A DNA stretch of 64,000 bases from an uncultured Oscillospiraceae bacterium (GCA_949293315.1 CASFCH010000065.1:1-64000), one strand, 5' to 3'. Positions 24,867 to 34,267 are shown, numbered from the stretch's first letter. A program made the numbers and translations. Notes: a model not told the origin generated them from the letters alone.

Positions 24867-25370
24867 ATGATTAAAACCGTAGTAACAGAAGCCATCATTT
24901 CCAAAGGTTATGAGGGCGCAGACGCAATCAAAATCATCCAGGGTGAAAAGGGTGACATCGCCAGGTTCCGTATCGGCACAAAGGTGTACGATCCGAAAGC
25001 AGATGGCAACAGCCGTTGGTTCAATCTTTCGGTCAAGGCTTTTAACAGTGTATGTGAGCGCATAAAAAAGATGCAGCTCAAGGACGGAGCCTACATCAAC
25101 CTGAGTGGCAGACTGGATGAAGAAAGCTGGGAAGATCCCAACACGCACGAGAAGAAAAAAGCAATTGTTCTGATTGCGGATGAGGTAGAATACTGCTACG
25201 CCGGTAACAACGGCGCCAATAAGCAGAATACCGAATCTGGTAGTCAGGCAGCAGCCCAGCAGACACCTGCCCCGGCACAGAATCAGGCTCCCGCAAATAC
25301 AGCTTCTGCCCAGGCAGAGGGATTTACAGGCTTTGAAGCCTTTGGCGGGCAGAATGCTTTCTTTGGGTAA
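24867..25370 (+). CDS. Single-stranded DNA-binding (SSB-like) protein
   Basis: 167 residues. The N-terminal ~105 residues have the OB-fold order of strands with KVYDPKADGNSRWFNLSVKA and YINLSGRLDEESWED, followed by a Gln/Ala/Pro-rich flexible tail and a short C-terminal end GGQNAFFG that stands where the acidic DDDIPF tip of housekeeping SSB would be. It should coat ssDNA during element replication or transfer. First gene behind the unit A leader; closed by a strong terminator, though some read-through into the downstream cluster is possible. Confidence 0.75.
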   Translation: MIKTVVTEAIISKGYEGADAIKIIQGEKGDIARFRIGTKVYDPKADGNSRWFNLSVKAFNSVCERIKKMQLKDGAYINLSGRLDEESWEDPNTHEKKKAIVLIADEVEYCYAGNNGANKQNTESGSQAAAQQTPAPAQNQAPANTASAQAEGFTGFEAFGGQNAFFG

Positions 25371-25402
25371 GGGGTAACTGACAAATGAATACGGCACATT
25401 AA

Positions 25403-25445
25403 ACGCACATAAGTTTCGAGAAATCAGCTTATGTGCGTTTTTTTG
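25403..25445 (+). terminator. Terminator after the SSB-like gene
   Basis: Perfect 11-bp stem ACGCACATAAG / CTTATGTGCGT, 14-nt loop, T run of eight. Confidence 0.85.
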
Positions 25446-25479
25446 TGTCCGGATTTAGGCTCGGAAAGGAAAAACATCA

Positions 25480-26256
25480 ATGAATCAAAAAGAATTCAAA
25501 CGGCGAATGGCATATGAGGTGCTTATCATCCTGGGAATGCTGGCGCTGCTTACATTCATCTGCCGCTTATGGCCCATTCTGCTTCTTATCATTCTTGGAA
25601 TTTTTATCGCAGCCATTCGACTGCTGTTTCTCTCGTCCAAGAAAGTGGAAGTGATTGAGCCGATGCCGCAGCTTCCGGAACCTGTAAAGGAACCAACGGA
25701 GCGTGATGTCAGGGAACTCGCCTACGCTGTCATACTCAAACGAATTACGGAGCTTGTCACGGATGAGTATCCGGACGCAAGATGGGTCTGGGAGAATCCG
25801 AATGCAAAGCAATGTATCCAAAACGGCGAAGAGGTATATGTCCTGCTTAATCGAGCCGGTGGATACCGAAGGGCGAAGGTTGTTATCGCAAATCTTCAGG
25901 TGCTGGGCATAAAGTATTGCTCGGCTGAGGAAGGGGATACGCCTGAAAATCAGGAGCTGGATACAGAGGAGCCAGAAGAAACGGATGTTTCTGAAAGTCC
26001 TGGAGATTCCGAACCTGAGGAAGAACGCCCTGTCAACTATGAATTGCTGGCGTATGAATGGACTGAAGCGCACATTGTTGAATTAAACGCTCGCTGTAAC
26101 GAGGCAATTGCTGAGGGAAAAGAGAGCGTGCTGCTAACCGCAGAGGAACTGCCGGTAAAAGAAAGCTGGCCGGATATCTGTAATGAACTGATTCGCGCCG
26201 GTATCGAAAATGCTGTTTGTCAGGACGCCGGCATTCAAATCAATCTCACGCACTGA
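25480..26256 (+). CDS. Membrane-anchored protein of unknown function
   Basis: 258 residues. Two N-terminal membrane helices within residues ~12-52, then a helical domain (~70-150), an acidic disordered linker (many Glu/Asp, ~155-190) and a C-terminal helical domain. GAAAGGA precedes the ATG. It is the first gene of the cluster containing the AAA+ and VWA genes; placement suggests a membrane partner for them, but this is inference. Confidence 0.65.
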   Translation: MNQKEFKRRMAYEVLIILGMLALLTFICRLWPILLLIILGIFIAAIRLLFLSSKKVEVIEPMPQLPEPVKEPTERDVRELAYAVILKRITELVTDEYPDARWVWENPNAKQCIQNGEEVYVLLNRAGGYRRAKVVIANLQVLGIKYCSAEEGDTPENQELDTEEPEETDVSESPGDSEPEEERPVNYELLAYEWTEAHIVELNARCNEAIAEGKESVLLTAEELPVKESWPDICNELIRAGIENAVCQDAGIQINLTH

Positions 26257-26281
26257 AAGTGCAGAAAGGAAATGACTAATT

Positions 26282-28153
26282 ATGAGTTCAATTAAAATTT
26301 TTGATTACTCCCGCACCCTGCCATCCCCTTTTGATACCTTGAAAAGCAAGAAAATCAAGGTATCGTCAACCTATGGAGACGGTACGGAGGCAACGCTGAG
26401 TGGATCTGTCATCAAGGCAGTCCACTCGATGATCCGGTATATGGAAGCAATGTCGGAAGGCGCTGTCGGTACACGCGATAATCTGTGTATTGCCGAATAC
26501 AAATCTGCGGTAAGTCCAGACGCTTATCATCTTGTGATTTATAACAAAGCAACCGGAGCTTTGATGGCGTCTGTGTATGACAAAAGCGTGGAAACCTTTG
26601 AGCAGTATTTGGTTGGAAAGAATGGTCGCGACGGCGCGGCCATTTTGACGGCTATGATGCCGGCGTTGCTGGAAGATGAGGAATTCAATTCGCATTTTTT
26701 GAGCTATAAGGATCATATGGATAATGGTTATCCGGACCTGGATGCCGCAACGGAGGATATGGCGGTTCTTTGCGATAACGCATATCGCAGGGTCAAAGAT
26801 GAAACCTGTGCGGCACATCTCAAGGTGAGTATTGATAAAGCTGGTAATGTGCTGAATATCTCATCTACCCAGCTGGATTCCGGCAATTATGAGCCAACGG
26901 ATGTAGTTGCAGGTGAGTTTACGATTTTTGCCAGCACGCCCCGAGTCACCGTAAAAAAAGCGGTAGAAACGGTTGCGCATAGCAATTTTGTTGGCAAATA
27001 TCCGCTGGATCCGAGCCGAAAGCTATCTGCGCTGGAGCAGTCACTCGTACCGCAGTTGCCATCCTGGTATATCATCCCGGAAGAGGTGGTAGATATCTGT
27101 AAGCACGCCAGTATCACGACCGGTAAACCAACGCAGATGCGTAATTTCTTGCTTCGCGGTCCTGCCGGAACCGGTAAGACAATGGGTGCAAAAGCGATTG
27201 CCGCAGGGTTGAATCTGCCGTATATGAAGTACACCTGTTCGGCCGGCACAGAGATTTTCGATTTTATCGGAATGATCTTCCCCGAGACTGATTCGGTTTC
27301 TACGGGAGATGCGGAGCTGGACAAAGAGAAGGAAGCGCTGAAAGCAATGGGTGGTATTAACTATGCCAATGTAGCGAAGCTGATGCACTTGCCCGATCTT
27401 GACGATATGGATTATGATCCCGCAGGTGTATATCAGACGCTGACAGGCAAAGAAAAAGAAGACGCTACAGCACAGGATTGTATGGCGCTTGTACTCGAAA
27501 AGGTTACGGACAAAGTCCAGCAGCTCAGCCGTCGTGCGGAAGACGAGCAGTCCAAAGGCCAGACCTATACTTATGTGGAGACCGATTTTATCAAAGCGCT
27601 GAAATACGGTTATGTGATTGAAATTCAGGAACCCACCACCATTATGCAGCCCGGTGTACTGGTCGGACTGAACTCGATGCTGGAGCAAACGGGTTCAATC
27701 ACGCTGCCGACAGGAGAAATCATCAACCGTCATCCGGATGCGGTCGTAGTGGTCACAACCAATGTTACTTATGAAGGATGCCGGGGGCTTAATCAGTCAG
27801 TTATCGACAGAATGAGTCTGGTACATGATGTTGAATTGCCGAGTCCTGAGATTATGGCAGAGCGTGCGATGAGCGTTACCGGCTTTGACGATGATTATCA
27901 GGTTGCCAAAATGGTACAAGTAGTCAACGATATGTCGGAATATATGCGAAAGAACGGTATCACAGACGGTTCGTGCGGTATGCGAAGCTTGATTGACTGG
28001 ATTATCAGCACGGACATTACAGGGGATGCCTACACATCGGCGCTATATACCATTATCAGCAAGGCAACTTCTGACGAGGAGGACAGAGAGGCGCTTAAAG
28101 TCTCGGTTTTGGAACCGATTTTCCCACCGACAAGAAGGAAATCGGCTGTATAA
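26282..28153 (+). CDS. AAA+ ATPase of MoxR/CobS-like type
   Basis: 623 residues. The N-terminal ~270 residues are unique; the ATPase core has Walker A GPAGTGKT (~297), a pore-like segment GTEIFDFIGMIFPE, VGLNSMLEQTGSI after the Walker B region, VVVTTNVTYEGCRGLNQSVI with sensor and Arg features, and a helical lid. MoxR/CobS ATPases work with VWA partners as chaperone or insertase pairs, and the next gene, 29 bp downstream, encodes exactly such a partner. Phages and elements carry similar CobS/CobT-like pairs of unknown purpose. Confidence 0.85.
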   Translation: MSSIKIFDYSRTLPSPFDTLKSKKIKVSSTYGDGTEATLSGSVIKAVHSMIRYMEAMSEGAVGTRDNLCIAEYKSAVSPDAYHLVIYNKATGALMASVYDKSVETFEQYLVGKNGRDGAAILTAMMPALLEDEEFNSHFLSYKDHMDNGYPDLDAATEDMAVLCDNAYRRVKDETCAAHLKVSIDKAGNVLNISSTQLDSGNYEPTDVVAGEFTIFASTPRVTVKKAVETVAHSNFVGKYPLDPSRKLSALEQSLVPQLPSWYIIPEEVVDICKHASITTGKPTQMRNFLLRGPAGTGKTMGAKAIAAGLNLPYMKYTCSAGTEIFDFIGMIFPETDSVSTGDAELDKEKEALKAMGGINYANVAKLMHLPDLDDMDYDPAGVYQTLTGKEKEDATAQDCMALVLEKVTDKVQQLSRRAEDEQSKGQTYTYVETDFIKALKYGYVIEIQEPTTIMQPGVLVGLNSMLEQTGSITLPTGEIINRHPDAVVVVTTNVTYEGCRGLNQSVIDRMSLVHDVELPSPEIMAERAMSVTGFDDDYQVAKMVQVVNDMSEYMRKNGITDGSCGMRSLIDWIISTDITGDAYTSALYTIISKATSDEEDREALKVSVLEPIFPPTRRKSAV

Positions 28154-28182
28154 AATTCTGTTGAAAGGAGGATACCCTATCA

Positions 28183-30477
28183 ATGGCAAGGGTGAATCAC
28201 AAAAAAGTCAAGCAGATGCTTGAAGAAACGCGAAAAAAAATTTCCGACCGTCAATTCTTCACTTCCCGCATTCTTGCGGGGCATTATGAAGATATGGCGG
28301 CCGCACAAACAAGGCGGTATAAGTACAACCGCCGTATTAAAATGAGGATTATTTGGAAGCCGAGAGACCAGTCTATCGCGGTAACAAACAATCTGAAGAT
28401 CTTGATCAATGCGGGGCATCCGATTGTGACCAAACGAAATCGCCTTCGTCAGGATCGATATATGATTGTGACGGGGTTGTTTGCGCACGAACTGGGACAC
28501 GCCCTGTTTACGGATTTTTTGGCAAGTCAAACCTACACGAACTTCCTTGCTGCCTATAAGTGGTATCCTGCGCCGCCTGCTTTCAAAAGCAGTGCGGATG
28601 TCCGCAGGGAAAAATCGCTTTGGGAATATGCCAAAAGGGATCAAAGCAGTTTGGAGGCTTTACAGTATCTGGCGCATCATATTGGGAATATCATTGAAGA
28701 CGGATATATCGAGAGCCGAATGCTGAATCAGTTTCCCGGTACGCTCGGTCAAAGCCTTGAATTTCTCAGAACACAGTTTTTTGAGGATCAGCCGACGGTC
28801 ACGCAGCTTATCGAAGCAGAGGAGGATGAAGAACATCCCTCTCACATCTTTGAGAGCATTATGCAGATTATGCTCTGTTATGTAAAATTCGGTGAGATCA
28901 AGTATGGCGAGGAGTCGCTCTCTGATGAGCGTATTCAGGCCATATTCGATCTGATTCCTGAGCTTGACAGCGCGTTGCTCAATTCCAGCGGAAAGGAACG
29001 GTGGACAACGGTAAGCACTGTTCTTGTCCGTTGCTGGGATTACATCGAAAGTTACATTGACAGGATAAAAGAGCAGATAGAGGCTGAAAAGAAAGCCGGC
29101 AACGAAAGCTCTGCTTCCGGCGTTTTATCGAAACGGCTTGGCTCTATGGCCGGCAGCTCAGAAGAAGGCAGCGGAGACAGTACACCTGTTCCCGGTGCTG
29201 GACCCGCGCCAGGTAAGGCATCCAATGCCGCAGGTCGTGCAGCGACAAGAGCACTTGCAGCAAATGGATCCTCGGAAGAACCCGAAGATTCTGAAGAAGG
29301 ATCTACAGGTGCAGACGATTCTGAGTCTGAGGAGGATTCGGAGGAAGAAGGCGCTGGTAGTAGTCCGCAGGGAGACGAAGATACTGCTGATGGTTATGCA
29401 ACGGGTAGTATCGGGGGTGGAAAGCAGGAAACGACTGACAAAGAAGGCGGAAGAATTCCGTATCATCAGACCGAAAGTGCTTATGCTCCCGAAGGTGGCG
29501 AGATCTCTTATGATAAAGACTACCAACGGGAAAATTATGACCGCGCAGCTTCAGATATTGAGAGGCTGCTTGAAAAGATGGCAGAAAAAGAGGCTTGCAA
29601 GGACTTGGAAAACGAGAGGCTTCGTGAACTGAATGAAGCTGCACAAAACATTTCCTATGGAGATATTCATTCTGGTGTTGCCATTCAAGTTCATAGAATC
29701 ACGGATGTAGACAGGGACCTGGAAACCCAGTATGAGGAAATCTCCGCTCCCCTGCTTGCTATCTCCAAGAAATTGCAAAAAAGCATCAAACAAGAACTGA
29801 AAGACTCTCAGCGAGGCGGAAAGCAAACCGGTCTCGTTATGGGACGCCGTCTGGACGCGCACGCTCTGTGCAGAAATGACGGCAAGGTGTTCTATAAGAA
29901 TGCTCTTCCTAACGATATACCGCAGCTTTCTGTTGCACTTTTGCTGGATGAGTCCGGATCGATGGCCTGCGGAGACCGAGCAACCTATGCAAGAGCCGCA
30001 GCCATTATCCTCTATGATTTCTGTCAGGAGCTGGACATCCCGATTATGGTATATGGTCATTCAACCGGTTATAGCACAGGCGTTGACCTGTACTCCTATG
30101 CCGAGTTTGAAAGCTTTGACCGTGATGATAAATACCGTATGATGGATATTTCAGCACGAGGAAGCAATCGCGACGGTGCTGCTCTGCGGTTTGTTGCGGA
30201 ACAACTCAGCAAACGCACAGAAGAGATTCGGCTGTTAATCCTGATATCGGATGGTCAGCCGGCAGACTGGGGTTACAGTGGTACTGCAGCTGAGGAAGAT
30301 CTCCGAGGCATCAAGCAGGAATACCGCCGTAAAGGTCTGATCTTCGTTGCTGCTGCTATCGGTGACGATAAGGAAAACATTGAACGCATTTATGGAGATT
30401 CCTTTATGGACATCTCAGATTTGAATCAGCTGCCCGTTAAGTTGGCCGCTACACTAAAGCGGTACATACGGGTATAA
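28183..30477 (+). CDS. VWA-domain protein with N-terminal HExxH metalloprotease-like motif
   Basis: 764 residues. Residues ~95-180 contain FAHELGHALFTDF (HExxH, His102/Glu103/His106) and NIIEDGYIESRM about 65 residues later, which could supply the third zinc ligand as in gluzincins. A low-complexity acidic Ser/Gly/Glu region follows (~320-430), then the CobT-like VWA domain at the C-terminus with the MIDAS motif LLDESGSM (~588), NRDGAA and ISDGQP. The AAA+ gene upstream is its expected partner. Whether the zinc site is catalytic is unknown; the geometry suggests a protease or former protease delivered by an AAA+ machine. Confidence 0.85.
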   Translation: MARVNHKKVKQMLEETRKKISDRQFFTSRILAGHYEDMAAAQTRRYKYNRRIKMRIIWKPRDQSIAVTNNLKILINAGHPIVTKRNRLRQDRYMIVTGLFAHELGHALFTDFLASQTYTNFLAAYKWYPAPPAFKSSADVRREKSLWEYAKRDQSSLEALQYLAHHIGNIIEDGYIESRMLNQFPGTLGQSLEFLRTQFFEDQPTVTQLIEAEEDEEHPSHIFESIMQIMLCYVKFGEIKYGEESLSDERIQAIFDLIPELDSALLNSSGKERWTTVSTVLVRCWDYIESYIDRIKEQIEAEKKAGNESSASGVLSKRLGSMAGSSEEGSGDSTPVPGAGPAPGKASNAAGRAATRALAANGSSEEPEDSEEGSTGADDSESEEDSEEEGAGSSPQGDEDTADGYATGSIGGGKQETTDKEGGRIPYHQTESAYAPEGGEISYDKDYQRENYDRAASDIERLLEKMAEKEACKDLENERLRELNEAAQNISYGDIHSGVAIQVHRITDVDRDLETQYEEISAPLLAISKKLQKSIKQELKDSQRGGKQTGLVMGRRLDAHALCRNDGKVFYKNALPNDIPQLSVALLLDESGSMACGDRATYARAAAIILYDFCQELDIPIMVYGHSTGYSTGVDLYSYAEFESFDRDDKYRMMDISARGSNRDGAALRFVAEQLSKRTEEIRLLILISDGQPADWGYSGTAAEEDLRGIKQEYRRKGLIFVAAAIGDDKENIERIYGDSFMDISDLNQLPVKLAATLKRYIRV

Positions 30478-30501
30478 CAACATCATTATATACAACAAAA
30501 T

Positions 30502-30532
30502 GGGCAGCCGAGATTTCTACGGTTGCCCTTTT
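30502..30532 (+). terminator. Hairpin after the VWA gene
   Basis: GGGCAGCCG / CGGTTGCCC (one wobble) with a 9-nt loop and TTTT. It may partly terminate, as the next gene follows within 25 bp. Confidence 0.55.
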
Positions 30533-30554
30533 GCTGTGAGAGAGGAAGAAAATT

Positions 30555-31667
30555 ATGCACTTTATTTCATTGGTGGCTGTAGAAATGCCCAAAATCAAAG
30601 AAAACCAGGCAGAGAACCAAAAAGTTAAAAAATGTCTGGAAGAATTACGAGAAGCCTATAAGCAGGATTCAAAAAATATCGTTCTTGAACTGCAAATCGA
30701 GAGACTGTCGGGGCTTACCACAGAGTTTGCTCGTGCCCTTGACTATAGTGTGTGCCAAATTATGAAACCATATGACGCAGGCACCGAAGATCCGAAATAT
30801 CTGGAATTTGACGACCGGACGGAAGAATTGGAAGACGCATATTTTGACGGCAAAACGGACTGTATCCGATTGCCGAACGGCACGATTTTGGAAGCGACTT
30901 CCTATTATTTTTGGGATAAGTTCGTCATTTCAGACGGTAAAGTTTTTCAGCAATATGCGGGGCCGCTCCATCATATGAAACGCACAAAGAAAGCGAAGAA
31001 AATGATGGTGCTCCCGGATTATCCTCGTACAAAACTCTTTAAGACATTTGAGGAGTACGCTGAAGAACGAGGGGTGCCTTTTGATGAGCAGAAAGAGCGG
31101 TATGGTTACTGGTACAATCACAATGGAATGTGGGACTGGTATTCGATTGGCGGACGATGGGCAGATATGTTCCTTGTCAAAGATACCTGCACAGAATTTT
31201 CCCTTGGAGAGCGCAGTTGGTGTAATTCGGAAAAGGACTTCGTAGCCCCGGAAGGATACAGGTGGGTGTGCGCAGCCCGGAAGAAAGATATCGACTGGCA
31301 GAAGATGCGAGAATGGGAAATCAAAAAAAGAACCGAATGGTATGAAAGGCTGCAGCGTATGTTTGCAGATGGAAAACCAGAAGAACAATTCAGCGGTATC
31401 GTTGATGAAAAAGGAGTCCGCTATTATGGCGAGTATATCTACTATAAAGGCGAGTCATTGGAATCCTACATGGAAAGACAAGCTATGCCGAAAGAGTGGA
31501 AATACCCAATATGTATTCATGATATCGTTGATAGAGATGACTGGCAGTCTAAAGATGACATACAGGTTGGAGCTGAACAACAAAAATCTTGGCATACGAT
31601 ACTTGACGAGTATATTGATTCGCTTAGCGATGATACGGTGCTTGTCGGTGTGGATTACCACATATAA
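30555..31667 (+). CDS. Protein of unknown function with WDWYSIGGRW motif
   Basis: 370 residues. The centre holds a Trp/Tyr-rich motif, NGMWDWYSIGGRWADMF (~195-211), which I have seen in unnamed phage and mobile-element proteins; the family function is unknown. The N-terminus is a coiled-coil-like helix. Cytoplasmic, no signal. Ribosome site GAGAGGAAG. It belongs to the AAA+/VWA cluster by position. Confidence 0.65.
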   Translation: MHFISLVAVEMPKIKENQAENQKVKKCLEELREAYKQDSKNIVLELQIERLSGLTTEFARALDYSVCQIMKPYDAGTEDPKYLEFDDRTEELEDAYFDGKTDCIRLPNGTILEATSYYFWDKFVISDGKVFQQYAGPLHHMKRTKKAKKMMVLPDYPRTKLFKTFEEYAEERGVPFDEQKERYGYWYNHNGMWDWYSIGGRWADMFLVKDTCTEFSLGERSWCNSEKDFVAPEGYRWVCAARKKDIDWQKMREWEIKKRTEWYERLQRMFADGKPEEQFSGIVDEKGVRYYGEYIYYKGESLESYMERQAMPKEWKYPICIHDIVDRDDWQSKDDIQVGAEQQKSWHTILDEYIDSLSDDTVLVGVDYHI

Positions 31668-31680
31668 GGAGGTTTTGAAT

Positions 31681-32559
31681 ATGATAATCAATCAACCAGG
31701 AGCAGAGTTTATTTATGAGAATGTCTGCTATAAAATCGGTGAAAGAATCGTCGGAACAAATGCCAGCGAATACCAAGGACTTTTTGGGTCTATCATTGAA
31801 ATCCGCGATGGTGAGGATAAGGAAACCGAAAACGAAACACCGGATATTTATTGTTCGTTTGATGAACCGGTTATTCCTTATGACATTGCAGAACTGGAAG
31901 AAAGGTTTTCAGAGCTTTATCAATGCAAAAAAACGATTGAGGATATCATTTTGGATGAAGTCATTATGGCACCGGAGATGATTGAATCAATCGAACAGGC
32001 AGATAAGCAGCTGACAAAACTTGATATCTATCTTGTTTCGGAGGATTGGGCAGTAAAAGGCGAGACTGGTTATTCCGTAATCCCCTGCGCAGATTATTAC
32101 ACAGCCAAACGAATTCTGTGTGAAAAATTGGCAGAGGAACAGCGGACAGGTTGTATTCCGATGTGGGATGGCAAGGAAAAATTCCAAATCGAGTCAAGCC
32201 CCTCTTTTTACGAATGCTGGCTGGACGGCGAATATCTGATGAATCATTACAAGATAGTCTTGGTACATGAGACTCTTTTGCTGTCTCCAGAAACGGTGGG
32301 ACTTATTGGCCGCTGCTATATGGATCAGTGTCGTATTGAAGATTTTGAGGCCCAGATTGAAGAATGGGACGAAGTATCTTCTCTTACCGATGAACAGTAC
32401 CAACGCCTTTGCGCGGATCCAGAAATCCCTGAACGCATTCAGAAAGCGCTTGGACGGAATGACTCCTACTGGGAAAGTTATTGGGAAACGGTTTCGGAAG
32501 TGGCGCACATCATTGTCAGAAAATATCTGAAAGAAAATAAGGAGGCTGAGGCAAAATGA
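31681..32559 (+). CDS. Hypothetical protein, 292 aa
   Basis: Start ATG 31,681 behind AAGGAGG; a longer frame lies over the previous gene. The N-terminal 60 residues resemble a short SH3-like barrel (GERIVGTNASEYQGLFGSII, acidic), the rest is helical. No family recognised. Overlaps the PQ-loop gene by 4 bp. Confidence 0.65.
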   Translation: MIINQPGAEFIYENVCYKIGERIVGTNASEYQGLFGSIIEIRDGEDKETENETPDIYCSFDEPVIPYDIAELEERFSELYQCKKTIEDIILDEVIMAPEMIESIEQADKQLTKLDIYLVSEDWAVKGETGYSVIPCADYYTAKRILCEKLAEEQRTGCIPMWDGKEKFQIESSPSFYECWLDGEYLMNHYKIVLVHETLLLSPETVGLIGRCYMDQCRIEDFEAQIEEWDEVSSLTDEQYQRLCADPEIPERIQKALGRNDSYWESYWETVSEVAHIIVRKYLKENKEAEAK

Positions 32560-33053
32560 CATTTTTTGATTACTTACAGCTGCTGGGCGGTTTTATTTTG
32601 GCGCTTGGGTATATCCCGCAGATCATACAAATTATCACAACGCATTCCTGCAGGGACCTGAATCTGAGAACATACCTTGCAATGGTGCTTGGAATCGGCT
32701 TGATGGAGGTCTATGCGATAAATCTTGTGCTGAATGAAAGCGGTTCGATGTTTCTGATTACGAACAGCGTATCACTGCTGCTTGTGATTTTCATCTGCCT
32801 GCTGATTATAGCAATGAGAAAGACCAAAACAGGCGCAGCAGAAAAAGAAGCTCTCTATGTCTCAAGATGGGATGATGGTTCTGTTATCATTACGCCCTGC
32901 AAGGTGAATTCCAGAACAAAACGGATTTACGACATTCAGTCCTGCCCGTTCAGCCCTAATGGCTGTCTGGAAGAAGAGAGCATTATTATTGGCGATGAGG
33001 AATATCCAGTGCGGCACGAAGATGTGCTGAAGGATGACTATCACATCGCATAA
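32556..33053 (+). CDS. PQ-loop (SemiSWEET-like) membrane protein with C-terminal extension
   Basis: 165 residues. The first ~88 are a three-helix PQ-loop unit: LGGFILALGYIPQIIQI with the PQ motif, followed by two more helices. SemiSWEETs of this size dimerise to move sugars. The last ~75 residues are a soluble beta domain (ALYVSRWDDGSVIITPCKVN) not found in ordinary SemiSWEETs. Its substrate and reason for sitting between hypothetical and methylase genes are unknown. Ribosome site AAGGAGG. Confidence 0.75.
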   Translation: MTFFDYLQLLGGFILALGYIPQIIQIITTHSCRDLNLRTYLAMVLGIGLMEVYAINLVLNESGSMFLITNSVSLLLVIFICLLIIAMRKTKTGAAEKEALYVSRWDDGSVIITPCKVNSRTKRIYDIQSCPFSPNGCLEEESIIIGDEEYPVRHEDVLKDDYHIA

Positions 33054-33067
33054 AGGAGGTGTGAGCA

Positions 33068-34009
33068 ATGCTTTGTACGAGCGAATCTATTCGGCCTCTT
33101 ACCAGTATCGTATCCTATCCGGAACGCGGTGAAGGCGGAAACAACAAATATCGTGGGAACTGTTCTCCGAAACTGATCGAGGACTTAATTGGCTTTTTCA
33201 AGCCGTCTGAAATCTGTGATTATATGTGCGGCAGCGGTACGACAGGTGCTGCTGCAGCCAAATGTGGCATCAGCAGTAAGCTCTACGATTTGCACAGCGG
33301 GTTTGATCTGATGAATTCTGAAATACCTGATAGACCGGAATTTATTTTCTGGCATCCCCCGTACTGGGACATCATTAAATATTCCGATGTAATGTACCGG
33401 GCTTCAGATGTTCAAAACAGGTATGGATATAACCCCTGCCAGTTCGATTTGTCGCGCATCGCAGAGTGGGATGCGTTTGTCAAAGCAATGAACTATGCGA
33501 TGATGAAACAGTTTTCTGCTCTCGAAAAAGGTGGCCGTATCGCCGTCCTGATGGGAGACATAAAGAAAAAAGGAAAGCTGTTCAGTATGCTGGCGGAAAT
33601 TACAAAGCCGGGGACACTGGAGAACATCATTATCAAGGCACAACACAACTGCTTTTCGGATAACATACAGTACAGCGGAAAATTCATTCCGATTCTGCAC
33701 GAATATGTGATGATTGTACGCAAAGACGATGCTCTTTTTTATCCGATTTTGTTTTCGGAAAAGCGGAAAGTGGATATTCGGGATATGCCGGGAGCCACTT
33801 GGAAAGATGTCGTTGCGTCTGTGCTGGAAAGCGCCGCAGGACCTGTAACGCTTTCCTGGCTTTATGAACAGATTGAGCCATACAAAAAAGCGCAGAACAA
33901 TCAGTGGTGGAAAGAAAAAATCCGGCAGACCTTGCAAATCTATCCGTCTCATTTTATGAATAACGGACGAGGATTGTGGAGCCTTCGGACAAGCGCACAG
34001 AGCGCATAG
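33068..34009 (+). CDS. DNA methyltransferase with C-terminal winged-helix-like domain
   Basis: 313 residues. SAM motif I is ICDYMCGSGTTG (~48-59), and the catalytic motif is HPPYWD (~97-102), as in N4-cytosine or N6-adenine methylases (DPPY type). The last ~65 residues (TWKDVVASVLESAAGPVTLS, then YPSHFMNNGRGLWSL) look like a HARE-HTH/wHTH domain used for DNA binding. No restriction gene is adjacent, so it is an orphan methylase, probably for protection of the element or regulation. AAAGGAGGTG precedes the ATG. Confidence 0.85.
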   Translation: MLCTSESIRPLTSIVSYPERGEGGNNKYRGNCSPKLIEDLIGFFKPSEICDYMCGSGTTGAAAAKCGISSKLYDLHSGFDLMNSEIPDRPEFIFWHPPYWDIIKYSDVMYRASDVQNRYGYNPCQFDLSRIAEWDAFVKAMNYAMMKQFSALEKGGRIAVLMGDIKKKGKLFSMLAEITKPGTLENIIIKAQHNCFSDNIQYSGKFIPILHEYVMIVRKDDALFYPILFSEKRKVDIRDMPGATWKDVVASVLESAAGPVTLSWLYEQIEPYKKAQNNQWWKEKIRQTLQIYPSHFMNNGRGLWSLRTSAQSA

Positions 34010-34020
34010 TTGATGAGATC

Positions 34021-34050
34021 AAGGGGTGTTGCTGCGGCGGCACCTCTTTT
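34021..34050 (+). terminator. Terminator after the methylase gene
   Basis: GGTGTTGC / GCGGCACC (wobble pairs) with a 4-nt TGCG loop and five T. Its sequence is closely related to the hairpin at 34,268. Confidence 0.7.
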
Positions 34051-34086
34051 TCTATATATGTCAAAACGGGAAAGGAGCTGAGAGAT

Positions 34087-34194
34087 ATGGGATGGATATG
34101 CTTTTTTAGTGGTCTTATGTTCGGCGGACTCGTTGGGGTTGTCGTGATGTGTGTGTTGCAGATCAATCGTACCAATCGTTTGGAAAGAGAATGA
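34087..34194 (+). CDS. DUF3789-like small membrane protein
   Basis: 35 residues: MGWICFFSGLMFGGLVGVVV, then a short basic/acidic tail. The size, the single membrane helix and the Gly-rich centre fit DUF3789, a tiny membrane protein of Clostridia mobile elements. AAAGGAG lies upstream of ATG 34,087. Role unknown. Confidence 0.7.
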   Translation: MGWICFFSGLMFGGLVGVVVMCVLQINRTNRLERE

Positions 34195-34267
34195 TTGGTT
34201 TTGGATTTGGATGAATGTGAGCAAAGGAGGGGTGATTTTCGGGTAGGCATATAGTTTCGATGATGAA

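Noticed and set aside
28183-30477. Cobaltochelatase (CobS/CobT) for vitamin B12
   Set aside because: No other cobalamin genes are near, the N-terminal domains differ and the HExxH head is not part of CobT; only the general AAA+/VWA pairing is shared.
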